From Methylobacter psychrophilus (GTDB lineage Bacteria; Pseudomonadota; Gammaproteobacteria; Methylococcales; Methylomonadaceae): a stretch of DNA of 64,000 bases. Made by a program: the position numbers and the translations under genes. The notes under the pieces are model-generated. The model had not been told where the DNA came from, did not search any database, and worked only from the letters and a program-made list of their open reading frames with translations. Below are positions 25,926 through 36,088 of this stretch, in pieces. Positions within the stretch are counted from its first letter, which is position 1. Every line of letters begins with the position of its first letter. Location: the NCBI RefSeq assembly GCF_025583945.1, contig NZ_JAOEGU010000004.1, positions 109,960 to 173,959 of the forward strand. The letters are read 5' to 3'.

Positions 25926-26852
25926 TTGGCTGAAAAAATTATTCGTATTGCAACACGTCAGAGTCCATTAGCATTGTGGCAGGCAGAGCACGTCGCAGAA
26001 TTATTGGTACTGGCATTTCCAGGTGTCAGGACGGAATTGGTTAAAATGATGACGCGGGGCGATAAAATTCTCGACGCACCTTTAGCCAAGGTTGGCGGCA
26101 AGGGCTTGTTTGTCAAAGAGTTGGAGCAAGGCATGTTGGAGGGATTGGCTGATATTGCCGTGCATTCGATGAAGGATGTGCCGGTAGATTTTCCTGACGG
26201 TTTGCATTTGGCGGCTATTTTGACTCGCGAAGATCCAACAGATGCCTTTGTATCGAATCGTTACTCAGCGTTAAACGACTTACCGAAAAATGCCAGAATT
26301 GGCACGTCCAGTTTGCGCAGGGAATGCCAGCTTAAAGAAAAATTTCCTGATGCTGAAGTTGTCCCGTTAAGAGGTAATGTTAATACCCGATTAGCCAAGC
26401 TGGATGCGGGTGATTATGATGCAATTATTCTGGCATCAGCCGGTTTAAAAAGATTGGGTATGACTAAACGTATTACGCAATCGCTAGATACCGACGTGAG
26501 TCTGCCGGCAATTGGGCAGGGTGCCATTGGTATAGAATGCCGCACCGATGATTTGGAAATTAACAAAATTTTAAGTGCGTTGCATGATACAGAAACGGGT
26601 CTTTGTGTTTCTGCCGAGCGAGCGATGAATGCACGATTGAATGGTGGTTGCCAAGTGCCAATTGCAGGTTTTGCGCAATTACAGGATGGGCAAATAGTCA
26701 TGCGCGGATTAGTTGGCAATCCTGATGGTAGTGTGCTGTATAGATCGCAACGTTCGGGCGGGTTGGATCAGGGTGAAGTTATCGGTCGATGGATTGCTGA
26801 AGATCTTCTGGCGCAGGGTGCGGATGAAATTTTGCAGGCGTTATTTCATTGA
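25926..26852 (+). CDS. hemC: hydroxymethylbilane synthase (porphobilinogen deaminase)
   Basis: HemC joins four porphobilinogens into hydroxymethylbilane. The start is placed at TTG 25926, behind GAAGG. This gives 308 residues and puts the dipyrromethane-cofactor cysteine ([12 protein letters not shown]) at residue 242, the known position in E. coli; a TTG at 25905 would add seven residues. Other family motifs are [38 protein letters not shown] and [11 protein letters not shown]. The stop overlaps the TTG start of hemD, so the genes are coupled. Confidence 0.95.
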   Translation: MAEKIIRIATRQSPLALWQAEHVAELLVLAFPGVRTELVKMMTRGDKILDAPLAKVGGKGLFVKELEQGMLEGLADIAVHSMKDVPVDFPDGLHLAAILTREDPTDAFVSNRYSALNDLPKNARIGTSSLRRECQLKEKFPDAEVVPLRGNVNTRLAKLDAGDYDAIILASAGLKRLGMTKRITQSLDTDVSLPAIGQGAIGIECRTDDLEINKILSALHDTETGLCVSAERAMNARLNGGCQVPIAGFAQLQDGQIVMRGLVGNPDGSVLYRSQRSGGLDQGEVIGRWIAEDLLAQGADEILQALFH

Positions 26853-27640
26853 TTAAATCGTTAAAGGGCGCGCAGGTATTAGTGACTCGTCCGGCACATC
26901 AAGCAGAAAACTTAAGTCATTTAATTGAAGCGTGCGGTGGTGTGGCTGTACGGTTTCCAACACTCGCTATTGCGGCGTTGGATAATTCTGGCGAGATAGA
27001 CAATACCCTGACACATTTGGACGGGTATCAATGGCTTATTTTTATTAGTGCTAATGCAGTAACAATGCACAGTTACTATTCAGATGATGTTAAAATTAAA
27101 AAGATTAAGTCAATACGAATTGTTGCAATAGGAAAGGCAACTGCGCAAGCCTTGGCTATGGCTGGCTTGCCGGTCGATTTAGTACCTGAAAGTGGCTATA
27201 ATAGCGAGGCATTGCTGGCAATGCCGGAAATGAAGGATATTGCCGGGCAGCATTATTTAATCGTTCGTGGCAAAGGTGGACGTGAAGAATTGGCCGTTAC
27301 GTTACGCAGTAGAGGTGCAATTGTTGAGTATTTGGATGTCTATAAAAGAATAATTCCGGATATTGACAGCTCGCAAGTCAGTTTATTGATTGCCCAAGAT
27401 AAGTTGGATGTCATCACGATAACCAGTGGTGAAGCCTTGCAAAACTTGTTAATCATGTTGGCAGAAAAATATCATCAGCGATTGTTCGAAGTGGCTCTCG
27501 TGGTAGTTAGTAACAGAATAAGGCAAATAGCTGCCGACTTAGGCTTTAAACGAATTGCAGTGACCCAGAGTCCTTCAGATATGGCAATTCTTGAGACAGT
27601 ATCAATGTGTGTAACAGGAGGAATAGAGTGGCCGAATTGA
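26849..27640 (+). CDS. hemD: uroporphyrinogen-III synthase
   Basis: HemD closes hydroxymethylbilane with inversion of ring D to uroporphyrinogen III. This 263-residue protein has the divergent but recognisable family outline: [13 protein letters not shown] at the start, [10 protein letters not shown] near residue 66, [11 protein letters not shown] near 93, and [10 protein letters not shown] near 191. It starts at TTG 26849, overlapping the hemC stop. Its 3' end overlaps the start of hemX. Position between hemC and hemX supports the call strongly. Confidence 0.92.
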   Translation: MIKSLKGAQVLVTRPAHQAENLSHLIEACGGVAVRFPTLAIAALDNSGEIDNTLTHLDGYQWLIFISANAVTMHSYYSDDVKIKKIKSIRIVAIGKATAQALAMAGLPVDLVPESGYNSEALLAMPEMKDIAGQHYLIVRGKGGREELAVTLRSRGAIVEYLDVYKRIIPDIDSSQVSLLIAQDKLDVITITSGEALQNLLIMLAEKYHQRLFEVALVVVSNRIRQIAADLGFKRIAVTQSPSDMAILETVSMCVTGGIEWPN

Positions 27641-28875
27641 GTGAACAACAAGAACAAGATCTGAGCGAGACCAAACAAATCCAGCGATCGCGGAGTGGCT
27701 TATGGTTTGGCATTATTGTACTGCTCATTATTATTGGACTTGCAGGTGCCGGTTTTTATTTTTTTACACAATTACGAAGCCAACAGGAAGGCTTGGGTGG
27801 TGAAGTTAAAGGGCAGATGTCAAAGCAGATTGCTGACTATCAGTCCCAACTTGTTGCCATTCAGTCCCAACTTGCAACCATAGAATCTACTGTTGCCGGT
27901 AAAGATACTCACTTTACCAAAACACTTGCTGACTTCTCCAGCTTACACAACGAAAAATTGGAAAGTACCCGCAAAGAGTTGAATGATTCTATTGCCAGAA
28001 TCCAGCGTCAACTGGGCAAGACCCGTGGTGACTGGTTAATCGCCGATGCCGAGTATTTATTAAGTGTTGCCAATGAACGATTGCATTTAATCGGTGATGT
28101 TAATACCACACGTGAAGCATTAGAAGCAGCCGATCAGCGCTTAAGAGAAAGCGGAGATGTTGGTGCATTTAAAGTACGGGAACAGATTGCCAAAGAAATT
28201 GACGTGGTCAAGAGAGTTAACGTGCCTGATGTTGTGGGTATTTATGCGGCAATTCAGGCTATGCAAGATCGGGTTGATAAATTAGTCTTGTTTTTGCCTT
28301 ACACAGGTAAAGCTTTTACACCGCCTGTTGCAGAAAAGGAGCCATCTGGTGAAGCAACAGCAGATCAAGGTATGATTGATTCAGCCATGGATCAACTGGA
28401 AGGCATCGTCACCATCAGACACTCAGAACATGAAGTTAAAGAAATACTGACACCCGAAGAAGCGCAATTTATTAAAGAGCAATTAAGAGTAAAGCTGGAA
28501 ATGGTAAAAATTGCCCTGGTTCAGCATAATGAAGGACTTTTTCATTCCGGTCTGGCAGATGCAAAAAAATGGACAGAAGAGCATTTCACCAAGGATGTAG
28601 AGGTGAATAATTTTATTGCCGAGTTGGATAGATTTACTACTATTAAAATTCGCAGCCAGTTTCCTGACATCAGCTTATCGTTAAAAATGCTCAGGGATAT
28701 TACCAAGCTGAGAATAGAAACAGATAAAAGTATGCAACCCGCTGAAACAGTTGTGCCGGTAGAGAATGTTGATGCCGTCAAGCCAACTGAAATAGTTGTA
28801 CCTGTTGAGAAAATTGAATCAACGAAGCCGACTGAAGTAATCGTTCCCTCTGAAGCAGTACCTGCGGCGCAATAA
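27628..28875 (+). CDS. hemX: HemX family protein
   Basis: HemX is an inner-membrane protein encoded with hemCD in gammaproteobacteria; its exact role in tetrapyrrole synthesis is unclear. From GTG 27628, behind a strong AGGAGG, it is 415 residues. It has one membrane segment (GLWFGIIVLLIIIGLAGAG, about residues 25-44), then a long charged, largely helical periplasmic domain with a coiled-coil stretch, and a tail of three Val/Pro/Glu-rich repeats (residues about 370-410). An in-frame ATG at 27607 is less likely. It is coupled to hemD and is followed by hemY after 13 bases. Confidence 0.9.
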   Translation: MAELSEQQEQDLSETKQIQRSRSGLWFGIIVLLIIIGLAGAGFYFFTQLRSQQEGLGGEVKGQMSKQIADYQSQLVAIQSQLATIESTVAGKDTHFTKTLADFSSLHNEKLESTRKELNDSIARIQRQLGKTRGDWLIADAEYLLSVANERLHLIGDVNTTREALEAADQRLRESGDVGAFKVREQIAKEIDVVKRVNVPDVVGIYAAIQAMQDRVDKLVLFLPYTGKAFTPPVAEKEPSGEATADQGMIDSAMDQLEGIVTIRHSEHEVKEILTPEEAQFIKEQLRVKLEMVKIALVQHNEGLFHSGLADAKKWTEEHFTKDVEVNNFIAELDRFTTIKIRSQFPDISLSLKMLRDITKLRIETDKSMQPAETVVPVENVDAVKPTEIVVPVEKIESTKPTEVIVPSEAVPAAQ

Positions 28876-28888
28876 TAGAGAATATATA

Positions 28889-30118
28889 ATGAAAAAATTA
28901 TTTTATTTTCTAGGTCCCCTTATTGCCACAGTTGTCTTGGCATTTTTTGTCAATTACTGGTTACAACAATATGATAATCCCGGCTATGTACTGATTGGTA
29001 TTGGGCATTGGTCGCTGGAAACATCGCTTGTAGTTTTTGCAGTTAGCCAGATATTTGGTTTTTTTGTGTTGTATCTATTCTTCCGTGTTTTGGGTTGGTT
29101 GTTCAGATTGCCCGGGCAAATGCAGAGTCGTGGTAAAAATATTAAATTTAACCGCTCTCAAGAAGCATTGATTGCTGGTTTGGTTGACTCTGCAGAAGGT
29201 AATTGGGAAAAAGCGGAAAATATTTTAATTAAACACGCATCTCATAGTGGTGCGCCGTTAATTCATTATTTGACTGCCGCAAGAGCCGCCCAATCGCGTG
29301 GTGCATTTGATAAAAGAGATGAGTATTTAAGAACAGCTACTGATCAGGCACCTGATTCCAGTGTGGTTATAGGTCTTACGCAAGCCGAACTGAATTTATC
29401 CGGGAATCAGTTTGAGCAGGCCTTGGAAACCTTGACCCGATTACATTCCATTGACCCGACGCATGCCAGCGTTTTAAAGCTATTGCATCAAACTTATCAG
29501 CAGGTAGGCGACTGGCAAGGGATAAGAAAACTCATTCCTTCGTTGCATACTAATAAAATTTTGATGGAGGCCGAAGTAAAGTTACTGGAAACCGAGGCCT
29601 TTAGTGAGTTGCTAAAACAGTCTGCTGAAAAAGGCAAGATTGAAGAAATTCAAGCATTATGGTCAGAAGTTCCCAAGTATATAAAAGCCATGGCAGGTAT
29701 TTCGGCTATCTATTTTGCCGCAATGATTGATGCCGGGGCAGGTGCCGAGATTGAAAACGAGCTGGCCGGTACTTTATCCGTTGCCTGGGATGAAACCTTA
29801 GTGGTATTGTTCGGAAGCATTCAGTCGAATGATGTTGCCAAGCAGCTTGAAACCGCTGAAAAATGGTCTTATGTACATCAAGAAAATGCCGTGTTGTTAG
29901 CGGTTCTCGGTAACTTGGCCATTAAATGTGACGACACCTTTAAAGCTGAAAGTTATCTCGCTAAAAGTATCGCTGCAGAACCTACCGTTCAGGCTTATCA
30001 ATTATTGGGTGATTTGTTGTTTGCACAAGGCGATAAAGATAACGCATTCAAGTGTTATAAGAGTGGTTTGGAATTGGCGTCCAGTGAAATTGTCAGTCGA
30101 ATAGATACGGTATCATAA
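28889..30118 (+). CDS. hemY: HemY family protein with TPR repeats
   Basis: HemY of this type (not the oxidase of the same name in Bacillus) is a 409-residue inner-membrane protein encoded after hemX. It has two N-terminal membrane segments (residues about 3-23 and 43-66) and a C-terminal domain of TPR-like helices, with conserved-looking NRSQEALIAGLVDSAEGNWEKAE near residues 93-115. Its role in haem synthesis is unproven. It ends the hemCDXY operon. Confidence 0.92.
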   Translation: MKKLFYFLGPLIATVVLAFFVNYWLQQYDNPGYVLIGIGHWSLETSLVVFAVSQIFGFFVLYLFFRVLGWLFRLPGQMQSRGKNIKFNRSQEALIAGLVDSAEGNWEKAENILIKHASHSGAPLIHYLTAARAAQSRGAFDKRDEYLRTATDQAPDSSVVIGLTQAELNLSGNQFEQALETLTRLHSIDPTHASVLKLLHQTYQQVGDWQGIRKLIPSLHTNKILMEAEVKLLETEAFSELLKQSAEKGKIEEIQALWSEVPKYIKAMAGISAIYFAAMIDAGAGAEIENELAGTLSVAWDETLVVLFGSIQSNDVAKQLETAEKWSYVHQENAVLLAVLGNLAIKCDDTFKAESYLAKSIAAEPTVQAYQLLGDLLFAQGDKDNAFKCYKSGLELASSEIVSRIDTVS

Positions 30119-30182
30119 TAATTTTGTAGTATATTAATGACGCTTTTTCAATCAAACACAAAAAATTATGAGGCATAAAAAA

Positions 30183-30521
30183 ATGAAAGCAATCGTGGCA
30201 TTTTTATTGGTATTTTTAACCAGTGCAGTCTGTTTTGCCCAAGGGGCCGATGATAACTTTGCCGGAACATGGAAAACCGCCGAGGGAAAGGACGTTGTTA
30301 TTACTAAAGTGGGTGCCGGTTTTATCGGTGAAGCAATAGACAAAAAAGTGGTTATATTAAACGATGTCAAATTTTCTGACGGTAAATGGACTGCTACCGT
30401 ATTTAACCCAATAAAAGAAGTAACCGCTGATTGCGAACTCTTCTTGGAAGGTAATAATCTTAAAATTGTCGCAACAAAAGGCTTGTTTTCTAAAACGATC
30501 TATTGGAAAAAAGAAATATAG
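30183..30521 (+). CDS. secreted hypothetical protein (DUF2147-like)
   Basis: From ATG 30183, 8 bases after GAGG, the frame encodes 112 residues: a signal peptide (MKAIVAFLLVFLTSAVCFA, cut after Ala-19 or nearby) and a mature domain of about 93 residues with FAGTWKTAEGKDVVITKVG and repeated beta-strand segments. This resembles the small DUF2147-type periplasmic beta proteins, but the fit is loose. An alternative ATG lies five codons upstream. It stands alone between hemY and modC and is convergent with the latter. Confidence 0.7.
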   Translation: MKAIVAFLLVFLTSAVCFAQGADDNFAGTWKTAEGKDVVITKVGAGFIGEAIDKKVVILNDVKFSDGKWTATVFNPIKEVTADCELFLEGNNLKIVATKGLFSKTIYWKKEI

Positions 30522-30603
30522 TCATTCCGTCTGAATCGATCAAAATGTGAATACCGCTTTAATGCGTTATGCACGCTCCCAAATTGTTAATTCGACTACC
30601 AAT

Positions 30604-30663
30604 TTAAACCGGGATGTTTTTACAGATTCCACTCTTGAAGAAATGGTATCTGTCCCGGTTTAA
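30604..30663. repeat. dispersed palindromic repeat, terminator-like
   Basis: The outer arms TTAAACCGGGA (30604-30614) and TCCCGGTTTAA (30653-30663) are perfect complements. An inner pair ACAGATtCCA / TGGTATCTGT makes a longer hairpin of the same family as 37048-37080 and 40495-40528. It lies between convergent genes and could end both. Confidence 0.65.
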
Positions 30664-30674
30664 GTCGGCAGCCG

Positions 30675-31754
30675 TTAATTCAATATCGATGTACCTTTAA
30701 TCTGCACATAAACTGCGATGCCAATTTGTAAGTTAAGCGATACTGTTGATTTGCGGGTTATGTGCGCGAGCAGTGTCTGATTTCCAACCTGTAATCGTAC
30801 GACACTCTGACCGCTGCGATCATCAGTAAGACCGGTGATGGTTGCCGGTAGCACATTCAAAATACTGGTGCCAGTCGTTGCCTTAAGGGCAATGCTGACA
30901 TCGCGTGCGTAAATTTGTACACGTAACGAAGTACCGATTTTGACATCGATCATCGGCAAACTGAGCGTCCCACCCGCAAAAGCGACATGAGTGAGATGAT
31001 AGTCGGTTTCATGTTCTATGATAGTGACTTGCCAAACTGAGGAGGCTTCCCGGTCTTGTGCCAGTGGTACGTCGAGACGACTCAGCGTTTCCGAAAGAAA
31101 TCCACAGGCCAGTGCCTTTCCGTCTTCCAGAATAACCAGCGTGTCTGCCAGTTGCGCAACTTCCTGTTGAGAGTGGGTAACATACAAAACCGGAATATTT
31201 AGTTCTTGATGCAGTCGACTTAAAAACGGCAGGATTTCCTGTTTGCGCTTAAAATCCAGTGATGCCAGCGGTTCATCCATCAGCAATATTTCCGGATTTA
31301 AAGCCAAGGCACGGGCGATGGCAACTCGCTGCCTTTCGCCGCCTGACAATCGATCCGGCATGCGCTTAAGTAAATGCCCGATACCCAACAATTCCAGAAT
31401 ACGATGAAGATCGATAGCGTCCGGTTTTTTGGTTATTCGCTTCAAACCAAATTGTAAGTTTCCTGCTACCGTCAAATGTGGAAACAGATTGGCTTCCTGA
31501 AATACATAACCCAATGCCCGTTTATGGGTAGGCAAAAACAGGTTTTTCTGGCTGTCTTGCCAGACTTTACCATTGATTTCCAGAAAGCCTTGCTGCGCGT
31601 GTTGCAGACCGGCAATGCAGCGTAGCAGGGTAGTTTTGCCTGATCCGGAATGGCCGAACAATACAGTAATGCCGGTGACCGGAAGTTGCAAGTCGACGTC
31701 CAGGATAAAGTCGTCATAGTTGAGTTTGAAGCGGGCAGTGATCGGTTGCGTCAT
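30675..31754 (-). CDS. modC: molybdate ABC transporter ATP-binding protein
   Basis: ModC energises molybdate import. From ATG 31754 it is 359 residues. Walker A GHSGSGKT is at 34-41, the Q-loop follows FPHLTVAGNLQFG, the signature is LSGGERQRVAIARAL near 128, and Walker B is EILLMDEPLASLD near 150. A C-terminal TOBE/Mop-type domain (about residues 285-355) binds molybdate for feedback. Its ATG overlaps the modB stop by four bases. A longer frame to 31835 is rejected. Confidence 0.95.
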   Translation of the reverse strand: MTQPITARFKLNYDDFILDVDLQLPVTGITVLFGHSGSGKTTLLRCIAGLQHAQQGFLEINGKVWQDSQKNLFLPTHKRALGYVFQEANLFPHLTVAGNLQFGLKRITKKPDAIDLHRILELLGIGHLLKRMPDRLSGGERQRVAIARALALNPEILLMDEPLASLDFKRKQEILPFLSRLHQELNIPVLYVTHSQQEVAQLADTLVILEDGKALACGFLSETLSRLDVPLAQDREASSVWQVTIIEHETDYHLTHVAFAGGTLSLPMIDVKIGTSLRVQIYARDVSIALKATTGTSILNVLPATITGLTDDRSGQSVVRLQVGNQTLLAHITRKSTVSLNLQIGIAVYVQIKGTSILN

Positions 31755-32437
31755 TTCAGTGGATGAGTAACAGGTTGGGTTTTTAATACGGTATAGAGTG
31801 TCAGTAGTACGGCAAACGAGAACGCCAGCAAGCAACCTGCCAGCCAGTGCGCTTCGCTGTATTCCAGCGCTTCGACATGATTGTAAATTTGCACCGATAC
31901 CACGCGGGTTTTATTGGGAATATTACCGCCAATCATCAGCACGACCCCAAATTCACCGACCGTATGAGTAAAGCCTAAAATGGTGGCGGTCAAAAATCCG
32001 GGTTTCGCCAGCGGTATAACCACGCTAAAAAACGTATCCAAAGGACTGGCTCGCAAGGTTGCCGCCGCTTCCAACGGCTGCTCACCAATGCTGGTAAACG
32101 CCGCCTGCAAAGGTTGCACAACAAACGGCATCGAATACAACACCGAGGCCACCACCAATCCGGCAAAGGTAAACGGTAACGTACCCAATCCCAACCAGCT
32201 GGTCAATTCACCAATGGCTCCCGTAGGCCCCATCAATACCAGCAAATAAAAGCCCAATACCGTCGGTGGGAGTACCAGCGGCAACGATACGACGGCATTG
32301 ATTAAGCCTTTCCAGCCAGAATTCGTCCGCGCCAGCCACCAAGCCAGCGGAGTACCAAGCAACAGCATTAAAAATGTCGCTAAGCTGGCTACTTTAAAGG
32401 TTAAAAAAAGTGTATCGAGATCGGCAGAAGTTAGCAT
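31751..32437 (-). CDS. modB: molybdate ABC transporter permease
   Basis: ModB is the inner-membrane channel of the molybdate transporter. This 228-residue protein has five or six membrane helices and the permease coupling motif EAAATLRASPLDTFFSVVIPLAKPG (residues about 122-146). The family's N-terminal LAWWLARTNSGWKGLINAV is present. It is translationally coupled to modC. A 154-base gap separates it from modA. Confidence 0.95.
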   Translation of the reverse strand: MLTSADLDTLFLTFKVASLATFLMLLLGTPLAWWLARTNSGWKGLINAVVSLPLVLPPTVLGFYLLVLMGPTGAIGELTSWLGLGTLPFTFAGLVVASVLYSMPFVVQPLQAAFTSIGEQPLEAAATLRASPLDTFFSVVIPLAKPGFLTATILGFTHTVGEFGVVLMIGGNIPNKTRVVSVQIYNHVEALEYSEAHWLAGCLLAFSFAVLLTLYTVLKTQPVTHPLK

Positions 32438-32537
32438 GAGCGGCTCTTTATATTATTTGATGTTACCTGTCTGGAACAAACCACCTGAGACGTGACAGGG
32501 TTTGCAAACCTCGACCGGCATCGGTACCGTTCTTAAA

Positions 32538-32556
32538 CCTTCGTGTCTTCGTGGTG
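32538..32556. repeat. dispersed repeat CACCACGAAGACACGAAGG (minus copy)
   Basis: CCTTCGTGTCTTCGTGGTG here is the reverse complement of the repeat core at 40438-40456. It lies in the short gap between modA and modB. It may be part of a repeat family spread through the genome. Confidence 0.5.
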
Positions 32557-32591
32557 ATTGTTTTCAGCTTAAAGTAAAGTAATGTCAATTA

Positions 32592-33356
32592 TTATTGAGG
32601 TAAATCGTAGCCGTATTTTTTGATAATAGCCAATGCCGGTGCGGATTTTAAGTAATTTAGCAAGGCTGGTGCAGCCGGATTTTCAGCACCCTTCTTCATT
32701 AAAACTGCACCTTGGCGGATTGGTGTGTGGTCATTGTCGGGAATAATCCAACCTGAGCCGTTAGTAATTTTACCGTTTTCAATCACTTGCGATAAGGCGA
32801 CAAAGCCTAATTCGGCGTTAGCGGTATTAATAAACTGGTAAGTTTGCGCGATATTTTCACCCTGTACGAACAAGGGTTGCAATTTCTCGAACAGCCCTTG
32901 TTTTTTCAAGACCTCCACGGCCGCAGCGCCATAAGGCGCCAGTTTCGGATCAGCCAGGGCCAAATGCTTAAAGTTGCCGGTTGTTAAAATTTTACCTTGA
33001 TCATCAATGTAACCGGGTTTTGCCGACCATAAAACCAGTCTGCCCTGTGCGTAGACGAAACGACTGTTCGGGACAGTAAAGCCGTCTTGTTCCAGTTTCT
33101 GCGGACCTTTTTCGTCTGCTGATAACAGTATCTCAAAAGGACCACCATTTCCCAGTTGCGAAACAAATTTACCCGACGATCCAAATGATAAGTGGGCGCT
33201 GTGCCCGGTCGCTTTTTCAAATTCGGCGGCTATTTCCGTCATCGGTTTGCTAAAATTGGCAGCAACGGCGACCAGCACGGTAGCTGCCCAAGTGGTTTGG
33301 CTAAATAGCAGCAACATTGACAGTATGACTGCGCGTGAACAAGCATTAAGTGACAT
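32592..33356 (-). CDS. modA: molybdate ABC transporter substrate-binding protein
   Basis: ModA captures molybdate in the periplasm. The 254-residue precursor starts with a signal peptide (residues 1-24, ending TTWA-A), then VLVAVAANFSKPMTEIAAEFEKATG, the oxyanion-site GSSGKFVSQL near residue 59, and PFEILLSADEKGP near 72. The C-terminal lobe includes ALADPKLAPYGAAAVE near 135. It is third in line from the ModE box: porin, modA, modB, modC on one strand. Confidence 0.95.
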   Translation of the reverse strand: MSLNACSRAVILSMLLLFSQTTWAATVLVAVAANFSKPMTEIAAEFEKATGHSAHLSFGSSGKFVSQLGNGGPFEILLSADEKGPQKLEQDGFTVPNSRFVYAQGRLVLWSAKPGYIDDQGKILTTGNFKHLALADPKLAPYGAAAVEVLKKQGLFEKLQPLFVQGENIAQTYQFINTANAELGFVALSQVIENGKITNGSGWIIPDNDHTPIRQGAVLMKKGAENPAAPALLNYLKSAPALAIIKKYGYDLPQ

Positions 33357-33438
33357 GATCTATCTCCAGGGCAAATAAAAAATGGGCTTGGCAGGCCTTG
33401 CTCAATCGGCGAGGGCCGTATATTTCCATAAGCTGTGC

Positions 33439-34959
33439 TTAAAATCTCAGCATGCTTTCTATATAAACGTAATTGACATCGACAGGGGCTGGAGCTTGCG
33501 GCGCATTTTCGGCGAATGAGCCTTTAAATAAATGGGTATAACCGGTTTCAAAATTCAGGCTGCTATTAAAATCCCAGCGCGCAATTAAATCAATCTGTGA
33601 GCCGACATTATTACCGCTACGACCGGTTTTGTCCTGGAGAATAAAATTAGTGCCGCTACAGGTGGCACCGCCCCAACAATCGGTTGCCTCTGCCAACCAG
33701 AATATACGATGGTCAAGTTGTAATGACACATCGGAACGGGGCGCAAGGTTGATACGGTAACCGGGCGAGTTGATGTTGGCACGAGAGAATGCGCCGTAAA
33801 TGCCGGTGGGGCCAAAGTCAAAACGGCGGGCCCCGTAAAGGGTATCAAAACGCTGGTCTTGATTATCTTTTGGGTTTTTGTCGCCGCTGGCGTAATCATA
33901 TTCCAACCCCAGGCGGGGTGACCATGGCATATCAATGGTATAACCGATATCAGCATGTTGATACCAGGCATTATGGTTGAGATTTTTACTGTTAGGTGCA
34001 GTGGTCTCCTGTACAGTGCCGAACTGACCGATGGTTTCCAGTTGAAAGTCAATTGCTGCCGTGGCGGGTTTGCTGAAAAAGCGCGTACCGGGCGTAAAAT
34101 AGCGGCGGTGACGGGTCGGCACGCTGGTGCTGCTACCTTCGTCAAGATGATACAAATACAACTCGCTGCTGATGCCCAAACCCAGTTCATTCATTTCAAG
34201 GAATCCACCGGAAAACCAGGTGTTGGTATTTTCCCTGTCGAAAACCTGGTCATTGTCGAGCAGACCGGAGGAAGAAGTCGGGAGTCGATTGACCGGTGTG
34301 CTGGCAAAGCCGTTGAACTTCCAGTTACCGTAATCGATCACCCGTACCTTTATCCCGGTAAAGCTATTGATGGTGTTGCGGAAGGTATTCCTTGCCACCA
34401 GCCGCCGGCTACCGAAATTTAGGGTTTGCCTGCCGGCAATAACCTCAACACCTAAGCCGCTGTATAATATATTTTGGTCAGACCAGGCTGCATAACCTTG
34501 TAAAAAATCCAAAGTATTGCTCATGGTGTTATTCATACCGGTACTACTGTCGGAATTCAATGCACGGGCATCCATGAACTCGGTGCCAAGCCGGAATGAA
34601 CTTAAACGAGCTTCCAGCCATAGCGTGGTTTGTAGTGGAATTTGCTGGTCACCGCCTTTACTGTTGGCTTTGAAAGATCCGGACATGGTTTCGTAGCGGG
34701 TGCGCTGTTCGAGTGTTGCAGACAGCCAATTTGGCAATTTCAAAGTATCGTGCAGATTCCAGACCGGTTTTTCATATTTATCTGATCCCAACAAAGCATC
34801 TTCCATTTGACTGGAGAAGGCACCAAAGGGTACCCGAGTGTAAGTTTTCTTTTCCGCTGCTTCAATGGTATCGTTGCCGCTTATAGAGAAGCCGCCGGCG
34901 ATAATTAATTTAAGTGCGCGGCTGACAGTAGCTCTTGCCTGATTTTTTCTTGGTTGCAT
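33439..34959 (-). CDS. alginate-export-family outer-membrane porin in the mod operon
   Basis: From ATG 34959 this is 506 residues. After an N-terminal export region, residues about 70-506 form the alternating polar/aromatic strands of an outer-membrane beta barrel of the alginate_exp type (LEQRTRYETMSG, then GVEVIAGRQTLNFGSRRLV, then LDHRIFWLAEATD) and end in Phe (YIESMLRF), the usual barrel C-terminus. It is the first gene behind a ModE-like box and is followed by modA after 82 bases, which suggests an outer-membrane path for molybdate or a related oxyanion. That substrate is an inference. A start at 34995 is also possible. Confidence 0.8.
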   Translation of the reverse strand: MQPRKNQARATVSRALKLIIAGGFSISGNDTIEAAEKKTYTRVPFGAFSSQMEDALLGSDKYEKPVWNLHDTLKLPNWLSATLEQRTRYETMSGSFKANSKGGDQQIPLQTTLWLEARLSSFRLGTEFMDARALNSDSSTGMNNTMSNTLDFLQGYAAWSDQNILYSGLGVEVIAGRQTLNFGSRRLVARNTFRNTINSFTGIKVRVIDYGNWKFNGFASTPVNRLPTSSSGLLDNDQVFDRENTNTWFSGGFLEMNELGLGISSELYLYHLDEGSSTSVPTRHRRYFTPGTRFFSKPATAAIDFQLETIGQFGTVQETTAPNSKNLNHNAWYQHADIGYTIDMPWSPRLGLEYDYASGDKNPKDNQDQRFDTLYGARRFDFGPTGIYGAFSRANINSPGYRINLAPRSDVSLQLDHRIFWLAEATDCWGGATCSGTNFILQDKTGRSGNNVGSQIDLIARWDFNSSLNFETGYTHLFKGSFAENAPQAPAPVDVNYVYIESMLRF

Positions 34960-35067
34960 CACAATCACCGATAGTGTGTCATTAGGAAGGCGCATCGATG
35001 TTGTTTCGTCGATGTAACAGATCTTATTCAGATAAGTCTCTGTAATAAAAACAACTTCATTATAATT

Positions 35068-35091
35068 CGTTATGTATAAAAGTAAATAACG
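35068..35091. promoter_or_regulatory. ModE-like operator upstream of the porin-modABC operon
   Basis: CGTTATgTAT...AAATAACG is a 24-base inverted repeat with CGTTAT and ATAACG ends, matching the known ModE operator form. A copy differing at one position lies at 36089-36112 before modE. It lies 109 bases upstream of the porin start. The rest of the 34960-35399 gap shows no gene. Confidence 0.75.
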
Positions 35092-35399
35092 ATAATGGAA
35101 ATAGATTGTTGTTGGTGGGTAAATAATTGCAGGGCTTGATTATGTAAAGATGACAGAACCTGAAAGGCTCTTCAGTTTGAATATGAAGTCTGTATAAAAT
35201 GGATTTGATGGATAAATAGAGGGCTTTGGTGGTAAATAAAGACTGAGGCTTTAGCGGGCAGGTTATTTAGGACAATATGGTGCCGATTGCCTATTGGTTT
35301 GTATGCAGTTTTACATTCATTTGCAGCAGTATGGTGACCTCTATTGTAAAGGCCACCCAACTGTAACAAAAAGCCGGATTACAGTTGAGTTGTGTAAAA

Positions 35400-35828
35400 T
35401 TATTTGGCGACAGCCAGAATAACGGCGCCTGCTTTAAAGATAGCGGTGACCGCTTGGCCTTTGCGCAAACCCAGGGTTTCGACACTGTCGTTGGTAACGG
35501 TAGCAGTAATTTGCTCGCCGCCCGTTGACTCAATGTCGATTTCGGTGTTTACTGCGCCAGGTTTAACCAGGGTTACCGTGCCTGTTAGCTGATTACGTGC
35601 AGAAACACGATAGCCGCCAAAATCAGTGACGATGATGATTTGTGGAGCCTTGACCAAGGCAATGACTTCAGTGCCGGTCTTGATGTTCAAAGTTTCGGCA
35701 GATTCCTTGGTAATTGAGGCTACGATGATTTCTCCACCCTTCAAGCCAATATGAACTTCTGCGTTGACTGTGCCGATAAGTACTTCACTGACGGTTCCAC
35801 TAAATTGATTACGTGCACTTGTTTTCAT
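35400..35828 (-). CDS. molybdenum-pterin-binding protein with two Mop domains
   Basis: From ATG 35828 this encodes 142 residues made of two tandem Mop/TOBE domains. Each begins SARNQ(F/L)(S/T)GTV and ends with a T(N/K)..AETL or VETL.LK.G helix-strand unit: residues 3-70 and 74-141. Such cytoplasmic di-Mop proteins store or buffer molybdate (ModG type). It lies divergently from modE, which itself carries two such domains. Confidence 0.92.
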   Translation of the reverse strand: MKTSARNQFSGTVSEVLIGTVNAEVHIGLKGGEIIVASITKESAETLNIKTGTEVIALVKAPQIIIVTDFGGYRVSARNQLTGTVTLVKPGAVNTEIDIESTGGEQITATVTNDSVETLGLRKGQAVTAIFKAGAVILAVAK

Positions 35829-35878
35829 AGTATTTCTCATTGGTTGGACTTAGGCTTAATACTAACACTATTAATAGG

Positions 35879-35901
35879 GGAATACTTAAGTGGTATATTC
35901 C
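35879..35901. promoter_or_regulatory. inverted repeat GGAATA...TATTCC in the mop-modE gap
   Basis: GGAATA (35879-35884) and TATTCC (35896-35901) are complementary around an AT-rich centre, about 50 bases upstream of the Mop gene start. It may be a second operator or a promoter element of that gene. Confidence 0.35.
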
Positions 35902-36088
35902 GATTATCGCTAAAGTTAGTGGTAATTGGGCTAATTGTTCGATTAAGAAGCGAAACAGTAAAAAATTTACTTTGTAGAAACATGAGCGCCCTATAATTAC
36001 ACTAGTAACCTTGCATCGGCACTTGATCGATTTTTTTAAATAAAACTTGTTGGCAATATTCAGGATAAGATCCAGATCTAGTATATTA